From an uncultured Oscillospiraceae bacterium (lineage in GTDB: Bacteria; Bacillota; Clostridia; Oscillospirales; Oscillospiraceae), in contig CAJULJ010000007.1 of assembly GCA_910587395.1 (NCBI GenBank), positions 15,691 to 79,690 of the forward strand: 64,000 nucleotides of DNA, given 5' to 3'. Shown here in pieces: positions 58,962-64,000 of this stretch (within the stretch, counting starts at the first letter, position 1; each line of letters opens with the position of its first letter). The translations under genes and the position numbers were made by a program. The notes under the pieces are model-generated. The model saw only the letters and a list, made by a program, of their open reading frames with translations, was not told where the DNA came from and ran no database searches.

Positions 58962-59582
58962 TCACGAAATAAACAACCGGGCACACGCCGCAGCAAGCAA
59001 TGCAGGCATTAACGTCTGCTGTAACGCCACGGCCAGCACCATCAGGCCCGCGCAGGGGGTCAGTACCTGAACTCGCTGATTCCAGGCCGGGGAACGCTCA
59101 CCAGACAGCCGGCCCAGCGACTGGCGGAAAGCATCTGCCGATACCACAAACAGCACTGGTACGGCCACCATAGCGGTCACCCCAAATGCGGCCAGAGCTG
59201 CCGCCATCCCAGGCAGGCCAAACAGTCGGGCAAAAGTGGCTGCGGAAAAGGCCAGGAGAAATCCCCGCGCCCCCAGCAGGACGGGGATTCCCAGTGCGCC
59301 TAACGCGGTAGAACCCAAGAAGAAGGCGGTCAGCGGCCAGCGAGTCAGGTCCCAGATGGACAACCACAGGGATGGCTCTAGCCCGTTTCCTTGGCCCGCT
59401 GCTTGAAAATAACGGCGGAGATAGTCCAGCAGCTCAAGGCTGTCCACGCTCCCACTGGAAAAAAGAAACCCGCCCAGTGCGCCTACAGCGAAGCAGATGC
59501 TGAGGACCGCCAGCTGGGTCAGCCCATTCCATACTGGGGTGGATTTGATTCGGCTTCCCATTTTGTGAACAGTCACCCTCAT
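58962..59582 (-). CDS. spoIIM: Stage II sporulation protein M
   Basis: 206 residues with about five hydrophobic segments: LAVLSICFAVGALGGFLFSS, LTAFFLGSTALGALGIPVLL, GFLLAFSAATFARLFGLPGM, AFGVTAMVAVPVLFVVSAD and VLTPCAGLMVLAVALQQTLM. SpoIIM is part of the DMP complex that drives septal thinning and engulfment. Assignment rests on the membrane layout, length and position before xerD; sequence motifs are weak. Alternative starts exist within the first eight codons. Confidence 0.75.
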   Translation of the reverse strand: MRVTVHKMGSRIKSTPVWNGLTQLAVLSICFAVGALGGFLFSSGSVDSLELLDYLRRYFQAAGQGNGLEPSLWLSIWDLTRWPLTAFFLGSTALGALGIPVLLGARGFLLAFSAATFARLFGLPGMAAALAAFGVTAMVAVPVLFVVSADAFRQSLGRLSGERSPAWNQRVQVLTPCAGLMVLAVALQQTLMPALLAAACARLFIS

Positions 59583-60025
59583 CCCCCCGCCTCGTATCGT
59601 AGTTAGAAACTAAACCATGATATGCCGGGAAAAAGGGGTGTATGCCAGCATAAGTGGCATACGGCTGCATGCGTCGAGACACCGCCAAACTTTTTGTCAG
59701 GGCCACCCTTAATGAATACAATCTGTATTCATTAAGACTGTGGGGCGGCCCACAGGGCTAAAAATTTGTTTGGTGCGTTGAACCGAAGAAACGATGCCTT
59801 TTTACTATAGACCAATTTTTCTGGAAACGCAAGAGAAAACGCCCAAATTTTTTCGAAAAATTTATTATGTAAAAATTTTATGTAAACAATATTATGTATA
59901 CCTGATGGACCAAAGCAACCGTGGAGCCAAGGAAACGCAGGATATTGTGGTAAAACAACCCCTGGCCTCAAAATGTGGAGACCGAGGTTGTTTTACCATT
60001 TTTGTTCGATTTTTGGGAAAGAAGC
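59583..60025. other. Intergenic region with two inverted repeats and an AT-rich core
   Basis: No gene recognised in about 440 bp. CTTAATGAATACA (59708-59720) pairs with TGTATTCATTAAG (59724-59736). TGGTAAAACAACC (59948-59960) pairs with GGTTGTTTTACCA (59986-59998) across a 25-nt loop just after the maturase gene. Between them, 59800-59910 is very AT-rich and on the minus strand holds two copies of TTTACATAA, a possible spoIIM promoter area. Confidence 0.45.
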
Positions 60026-61393
60026 TCACTTCCCTGCCAAACCAACGCAGATAGCCTTCATAGCAATGGCACACTCCAACCGCTTGCGTTGCATCTCACA
60101 ACCAAATTTGTTTGGTTTTTTTATGTCGCCATTGACAAGCAGGTTGGATGCAGAGCATCCCCCACTACAATAGAACCTGGCCCAGCAATCCTTGCAGTCG
60201 GGGCGGGTGTAGATGTTCAAACCGGCAAATTTTCGGGACAGCTCCATATCAAAAGTATCGCTGTAGAGATTGCCCAGCTTGTACTCCTCATTGCCCACAA
60301 ACTGATGACAGGGATAGATATCGCCCTCCGGGGTAATGGCCACATACTCGCACCCTGCCCCACATCCCCGCATCCGTTTAATGACGCAGGGGCCCTGTGA
60401 AAGATCTACGTTGAAATGAAAGAAGTCTACGTCGTCCCGCTTCAGCAGTTGCGTGGCCAGACGCTCGTATTCTTCCAAAATGCCAGGCAGGTCTTCCTCC
60501 CGGAAGGCGTAATCACAGTCGGAGCTTCCCACTACCGGCTCCACCGATACATGGCGGAATCCCTGATCGGCAATGTGAATCACGTCGAAAGCAAAATCCG
60601 GGTTGTGTCGAGTGAAAGTGCCGCGCAGGTAGTAATCCTTCTCTCCCCTGCCCTGCACCAACTTTTGAAATTTAGACAGAATCACGTCATAGCTGCCTCT
60701 GCCACTCACCGTTTTACGCATCCGGTCGTTGACCTCGGGCCGCCCGTCCAGGGACAGCACCGCATTGGACATCTCCCGGTTGATGTACTCAATATTCTCA
60801 TCGTTGAGCAGCACACCGTTGGTGGTGATGGTGAAACGAAAATTTTTATTGTGCTCCTTTTCCAGGGAGCGAGCATATTCCACTGTCGCTTTAACCGTCT
60901 CCATAGCCATCAAAGGTTCCCCACCAAAAAAGTCCACTTCGATATTCTGGCGACTACCGGAGCGCTGAATTACAAAGTCAATGGCTCTCTTCGCCGTCTC
61001 TATGTCCATGGTCATGCGATGGCCGGTGCCAAAATCACCAGTAGATGCGAAGCAGTACTGACAGCGCAGGTTGCAGTCGTGGGAAACATGCAGGCACAGC
61101 GCTTTAATGGGTGCGTCCCGCTGCATGAGAGTGGCCGCCGCAGGGTCGATGTAATTGTCTTCGGTAAACAGCAGGCCGTTTTTCTGGAGCTCCAGCAGCT
61201 CAACCCAAGCCTCATCCACTACGGCGGGACTATATTGGGGCAGCTTACTGTAAATTTTCTGGGAGCAAATGTCTGACATGGGAGCGTCCAATAGAGAGAG
61301 CACATCGTAAGCGGTTTGATCCAGCACGTGGACAGCGCCGCTGTTCACATCCACCGCCACCGGGATTCCCAGGCATATAAATGTATGGACCAT
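60026..61393 (-). CDS. scfB: SCIFF peptide radical SAM maturase
   Basis: A radical SAM-SPASM enzyme that forms thioether bonds in the SCIFF precursor. An N-terminal precursor-recognition region (FICLGIPVAVDVNSGAVHVL to about 85) precedes the SAM cluster motif HDCNLRCQYCFAS (CxxxCxxC). FFGGEPL and TITTNGVLL follow. The SPASM domain carries the auxiliary cluster cysteines in RGCGAGCEYVAITPEGDIYP, CHQF, and CKDCWARFYCSGGCSASN. The 455 residues match known maturases. It lies downstream of scfA behind a terminator hairpin. Confidence 0.95.
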   Translation of the reverse strand: MVHTFICLGIPVAVDVNSGAVHVLDQTAYDVLSLLDAPMSDICSQKIYSKLPQYSPAVVDEAWVELLELQKNGLLFTEDNYIDPAAATLMQRDAPIKALCLHVSHDCNLRCQYCFASTGDFGTGHRMTMDIETAKRAIDFVIQRSGSRQNIEVDFFGGEPLMAMETVKATVEYARSLEKEHNKNFRFTITTNGVLLNDENIEYINREMSNAVLSLDGRPEVNDRMRKTVSGRGSYDVILSKFQKLVQGRGEKDYYLRGTFTRHNPDFAFDVIHIADQGFRHVSVEPVVGSSDCDYAFREEDLPGILEEYERLATQLLKRDDVDFFHFNVDLSQGPCVIKRMRGCGAGCEYVAITPEGDIYPCHQFVGNEEYKLGNLYSDTFDMELSRKFAGLNIYTRPDCKDCWARFYCSGGCSASNLLVNGDIKKPNKFGCEMQRKRLECAIAMKAICVGLAGK

Positions 61394-61420
61394 AATGGTC
61401 GGGCCTCCTTTGCCGCACAG

Positions 61421-61447
61421 AAAAAGGGTGGGACAAGCCCACCCTTT
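61421..61447 (-). terminator. Terminator hairpin between the SCIFF gene and its maturase
   Basis: AAAGGGTGGG (61423-61432) pairs with CCCACCCTTT (61438-61447) and runs into TTTTT on the minus strand. Partial read-through would give much more precursor than enzyme. Confidence 0.8.
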
Positions 61448-61464
61448 CTGGCGCTTTGATAAAT

Positions 61465-61608
61465 TTACTTGTTATTTTCGCATTTCTGGTTGGCCACAGT
61501 GCAGGAGGTCTTGCAGGCGGACTGGCAAGAGGTCTGACACTCGCCGCAGCCGCCGTGGGCCGCGCTCTGCTTCAGGGTGGCGCCGTTCAGAGTCTGGATG
61601 TGAGTCAT
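61465..61608 (-). CDS. scfA: SCIFF ribosomal peptide precursor
   Basis: A 47-residue peptide with six Cys at positions 21, 24, 28, 32, 36 and 43, the defining pattern of six cysteines in about forty-five residues. It begins MTHIQTLNGATLKQSAAHGG, and the Cys-rich half reads CGECQTSCQSACKTSC. These Cys are the donors for the thioether links made by the neighbouring maturase. GGAGGGAG lies eight bases upstream of the ATG. SCIFF is nearly universal in Clostridia, and its biological function is still unclear. Confidence 0.96.
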   Translation of the reverse strand: MTHIQTLNGATLKQSAAHGGCGECQTSCQSACKTSCTVANQKCENNK

Positions 61609-61640
61609 GGGTTTCTCCCTCCAATTCAAAATGTTGATTC

Positions 61641-61688
61641 ATTATACCATGATGCTTTAAGAATTTCAATACATTTATTTTTTCGACA
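61641..61688 (-). promoter_or_regulatory. Promoter of scfA with a Spo0A-box-like site
   Basis: On the minus strand TTGAAA (61664-61669), 17 bp, TATAAT (61641-61646). Just upstream, 61682-61688 reads TGTCGAA on the minus strand, identical to the core of the Spo0A binding box. The promoter is convincing; the box is a 7-base match only. Confidence 0.65.
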
Positions 61689-61771
61689 TTTCCCGTGACC
61701 TCCAGCTGGGTGTGCGCATAAGCTGGATTGACAGTTCATCTGTCGGACTCTGATCGAAGGAGGGATTCCAG
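61689..61771. other. Short divergent region before the cotJ genes
   Basis: It should contain the cotJ promoter. A CATAAGCT-like hexamer region near 61715 faintly recalls mother-cell sigma -10 elements, but no clear pair of elements was found. Confidence 0.25.
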
Positions 61772-62230
61772 TTGAATCCTGATAACGGAATCAATACCCG
61801 TCCCTGCGCTGACAGCTGCGGCACCATGCCCGCATGTGCGCCTCTGGCGGTGCCGTACGTGCCCTTTCAACAGCAGGGAAGCCTGAAATATGACCAGACC
61901 AACGCTCTGGCCAACGGAACTGTATTTCCGTCTCTGAACCTTCCCTTCCATCTAAAGGTAGACGCTGCCGGTTTGCCGGCCAACCTCTCCACCCAACTCC
62001 AAGCCCTGCTGTTTGTGGTCACTGAGCTGGGGCTGTATCTGGATACCCATCAAAATGATGTAGAAGCGTTCCAGCTGTTCCAACAATATACCGAGATGGC
62101 TCGAAAGGCAAAAAAGCAGTACGAGGAGGTACACGGTCCGCTGACCAGTCTCAGCGCCGGGCAGGACAAAACCTATCGCTGGCTGGACGATCCCTGGCCT
62201 TGGGAGTTTCAGAAAAATGAGGGGGACTGA
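61772..62230 (+). CDS. Fused spore coat proteins CotJA and CotJB
   Basis: 152 residues made of two coat proteins. Residues about 20-65 are CotJA-like (ACAPLAVPYVPFQQQGSLKY, then NGTVFPSLNLPFHLKV). Residues 70-152 are CotJB-like (TQLQALLFVVTELGLYLDTH, EAFQLFQQYTEMARKAKKQY and WLDDPWPWEF). They are normally two short genes, cotJA and cotJB. The start is TTG at 61772 with AAGGAGGG eight bases upstream. The N-terminus holds three Cys. It is followed after 2 bp by cotJC, so the product should join the inner coat with CotJC. Confidence 0.88.
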   Translation: MNPDNGINTRPCADSCGTMPACAPLAVPYVPFQQQGSLKYDQTNALANGTVFPSLNLPFHLKVDAAGLPANLSTQLQALLFVVTELGLYLDTHQNDVEAFQLFQQYTEMARKAKKQYEEVHGPLTSLSAGQDKTYRWLDDPWPWEFQKNEGD

Positions 62231-62232
62231 CC

Positions 62233-62775
62233 ATGTTTGTCTATGAGAAAAAGCTGCAATACCCAGTCCGTGTCAAAAACTGCAACCCAAAGCTGGCAGC
62301 CGTTATTATTTCTCAGTATGGTGGACCGGATGGCGAATTAGGCGCTTCACTGCGCTACTTGTCTCAGCGGTATGCTATGCCCTACCCTGAGCTGAAAGGG
62401 TTGCTCACCGATATCGGGACAGAGGAACTAGGCCACCTTGAAATGGTAGGCACTCTGGTTCATCAGCTCACCCGGAACCTGAATGAGGATCAAATCAGGA
62501 CCGCAGGCTTTGACGCATATTTTGTGGACCACACAACTGGTGTGTACCCTCAGTTTGCCTCCGGCTATCCTTGGTCTGCTTCCACTATGCAGGTTACCGG
62601 TGATATTATCGCCGATTTAACAGAGAACTTGGCCGCAGAGCAGAAAGCCCGCCTTACCTACGACAATATCCTTCGCCTGTCTGATGACCCGGACGTAAAC
62701 AACGTTATCCGCTTCCTGCGAGAGCGGGAAATCGTTCATTTCCAACGTTTTGGCGAAACGAATCAATCAAGGTAA
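62233..62775 (+). CDS. cotJC: Spore coat protein CotJC (manganese-catalase family), 3' end cut off
   Basis: 180 residues of the manganese-catalase family coat protein: MFVYEKKLQYPVRVKNCNPK, YGGPDGELGASLRYLSQRYA, metal-ligand helix DIGTEELGHLEMVGTLVHQL and a second pair in NLAAEQKARLTYDNI and REREIVHFQRFG. Family members run on for about 10-20 residues after this H-x-x-R-F helix. Here the frame changes to ETNQSR and stops. Three bases later, on the other strand, comes the stop codon of a large serine recombinase. The natural 3' end has therefore probably been separated by an inserted element. Confidence 0.88.
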   Translation: MFVYEKKLQYPVRVKNCNPKLAAVIISQYGGPDGELGASLRYLSQRYAMPYPELKGLLTDIGTEELGHLEMVGTLVHQLTRNLNEDQIRTAGFDAYFVDHTTGVYPQFASGYPWSASTMQVTGDIIADLTENLAAEQKARLTYDNILRLSDDPDVNNVIRFLREREIVHFQRFGETNQSR

Positions 62776-62777
62776 AG

Positions 62778-64000
62778 TTAAATCCTCCACTTGATTTCGT
62801 AGCTGTCCTCTGTGGCCTTAATCTCCAGTATGAGATAGTCAACCACTTCCCTTTTGCTATCTAAGTCCAGTTCGTCCCAATGTGCCATGTAGTCTTTCAA
62901 CTGCGCTATATCAGGCTTTTCACTGTTCTCCAGCGGGGAAAGTTCGCTTAACTGCTGCCTGTACACGCTGGCCTGTGCGTCAAGTTCAGTGATACGCTTG
63001 TTAATGTACTCCATCAGAATATCGTTAGCATCCGATACCTTATTAACCAGCTTTTCAATCTCCGTTGATAATTGCTCTAACTTCACGTTTATTTCATGAA
63101 TTTTCGGATTTTCACGTTGCATCTGTGGCTGTGTTAGCGTTTCAAACTCCTTGACGTGTTCAACCATTTCTTCAAGGATACAGGTTTCAAACGCATCTGC
63201 ATTGATACCGCCCACGCCCTCACAGCGGTTAGTCTGCATCCTGCGGCTACAGATAAAGTATCGTATAGTTCTTGTTTTCAGTTTGCACTTTCTGATCGTC
63301 AGTGCATAACCACACTTGCCGCATTTGACTTTACCAACTAACCATGTGTTGTGTCCTTTGAGCGGTTTTGCAACCTGTTTGTTGTTCAAGCATTTCAGCC
63401 TCGCTCTAAGCCAAATGTCAGACGGCACAATACCTTCATGTGGTGCTAATACCACGTGTTGCCCTTCAAGGTGTACGGATTTACGCCCAGCGTCTTTATC
63501 AGAGTACAGATAGCAACCATTTGTGCCAATGTAATCTTCCGGGCTGTTGTGTAAATTAGTCCCCTGATCCTTATAAAAGCGGTACACATCTAAATCAGCT
63601 TTGACATATACAGGATTCTTGACCATATCCGCTAAACGGCATCTATCCCATGCTCCATCTTTGGTACGGCTATTGATAATACCGTTCTCCACCAAGTAAC
63701 GGACAATATCACCGTAGGACGTTTGAGGTTCAGCATACATTGAAAAAATTACTTTCACAACCTCGGCCTCTGCTGGCTCAATCACATAATGGGCTGTCTT
63801 TTTCCCGTCAATGGTGAACGGCTCCAGCTTATAACCATATGGAATGCGCCCACCCATGTAAAATCCTTTACGACTTCTGGACATATAGGCATCCATTACT
63901 CGTTGCTGAATAGTTTCCCGCTCCAGTTCGGCAAATACAACGATTATTTTAAGCATTGCCCGTCCCATCGGCCCGGACGTATCAAATTTTTCAGTGCATG
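62778..64000 (-). CDS. Large serine recombinase, partial (N-terminus outside the window)
   Basis: The frame is open to the window edge. The visible part begins in the catalytic domain (EKFDTSGPMGRAMLKIIVVF, then AELERETIQQRVMDAY). The recombinase domain follows (GRIPYGYKLEPF to ADMVKNPVYVKADLDVY), then a zinc ribbon (VGKVKCGKCGYALTIRKCK with later Cys in FICSRR and NRCEG), and a C-terminal coiled-coil (about 280-360) and tail ending in KATEDSYEIKWRI. The active-site Ser lies outside. No stop or frameshift is seen. It abuts the truncated end of cotJC, as expected for an integrase next to its attachment site. Confidence 0.92.
   Translation of the reverse strand, partial: CTEKFDTSGPMGRAMLKIIVVFAELERETIQQRVMDAYMSRSRKGFYMGGRIPYGYKLEPFTIDGKKTAHYVIEPAEAEVVKVIFSMYAEPQTSYGDIVRYLVENGIINSRTKDGAWDRCRLADMVKNPVYVKADLDVYRFYKDQGTNLHNSPEDYIGTNGCYLYSDKDAGRKSVHLEGQHVVLAPHEGIVPSDIWLRARLKCLNNKQVAKPLKGHNTWLVGKVKCGKCGYALTIRKCKLKTRTIRYFICSRRMQTNRCEGVGGINADAFETCILEEMVEHVKEFETLTQPQMQRENPKIHEINVKLEQLSTEIEKLVNKVSDANDILMEYINKRITELDAQASVYRQQLSELSPLENSEKPDIAQLKDYMAHWDELDLDSKREVVDYLILEIKATEDSYEIKWRI

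Noticed and set aside
59794..60054. Forward frame in the AT-rich spoIIM-maturase gap
   Set aside because: No ribosome site and no family-like content; it runs through an inverted repeat and into the antisense of the maturase gene.
1..64000. CRISPR array or tandem repeat locus
   Set aside because: No regularly spaced repeats and no cas genes were seen anywhere in the window.

Overview
The window is a stretch of chromosome from a GC-rich, spore-forming, anaerobic Gram-positive bacterium of the class Clostridia. It is most like the Oscillospiraceae (the Flavonifractor, Lawsonibacter, Intestinimonas and Oscillibacter kind). The evidence is PolC-type DNA polymerase III, many sporulation genes (sigH, spoIIM, spoIVFA/spoIVFB-like, cwlD, cotJ, YlmC/YmxH), the SCIFF peptide with its radical SAM maturase, strong AGGAGG ribosome sites and frequent GTG/TTG starts. 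The genus is inferred from gene content and was not tested by a search.

Layout. 1-2,000: end of a sporulation sigma factor, a hypothetical gene and a sigma-70-like gene with a damaged start. 2,000-4,200 (minus): tsf, rpsB and a YlmC/YmxH protein. 4,300-15,480 (plus): a growth operon, pyrH-frr-uppS-cdsA-dxr-rseP-ispG-GNAT-polC, covering UMP kinase, ribosome recycling, isoprenoid and lipid precursors, a site-2 protease and the replicative polymerase. 15,600-17,200: an IS110-family element with a long non-coding region upstream of its transposase. 17,290-24,960: his operon hisZ-G-D-B-H-A-(broken P-loop gene)-F-I-E followed by a Bax-inhibitor-1-like membrane protein; hisC is absent. 25,020-25,225 (minus): a free-standing transcription unit for a 26-residue peptide that I do not recognise. 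25,300-32,630: tRNA-Gly, spoIVFA/spoIVFB-like pair, rplS, rbgA, rnhB, yraN, M19 dipeptidase, thrC and a phosphoesterase. 32,640-40,000: tig-clpP-clpX-lon-engB-FAH protein, a protein quality-control block. 40,060-42,350: tRNA-Gln followed by mobile-element debris (truncated RepA-like gene, broken serine recombinase, IS5-family element). 42,500-48,515: DUF1858 protein, a TrmK-Nif3 fusion, cwlD, radA, a tyrosine recombinase and an MBL-fold hydrolase. 48,550-54,350: amidase-like protein, class II fructose bisphosphate aldolase, PPi-type PFK, ATP-type PFK and purB. 54,350-59,580 (minus): spoIIM-xerD-ruvC-ruvA-DUF3784-ruvB, then sigH and a zinc-ribbon protein. 60,000-61,670 (minus): SCIFF precursor and maturase. 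61,770-64,000: a fused cotJA-cotJB gene and cotJC. The end of cotJC is cut off where a large serine recombinase gene begins on the opposite strand and runs off the window.

Most of the window is ordinary core chromosome. The points that deserve most attention are: (1) cotJC truncated at its 3' end by an element carrying a large serine recombinase, a layout like the sporulation-gene intervening (skin-like) elements; (2) the 26-codon gene at 25,085-25,165, which has a consensus promoter, a perfect ribosome site and its own terminator; (3) the IS110 element with its probable guide-RNA region; (4) two gene fusions (TrmK-Nif3, CotJA-CotJB); and (5) a P-loop gene inside the his operon broken by a stop at codon 2 and a one-base frameshift.
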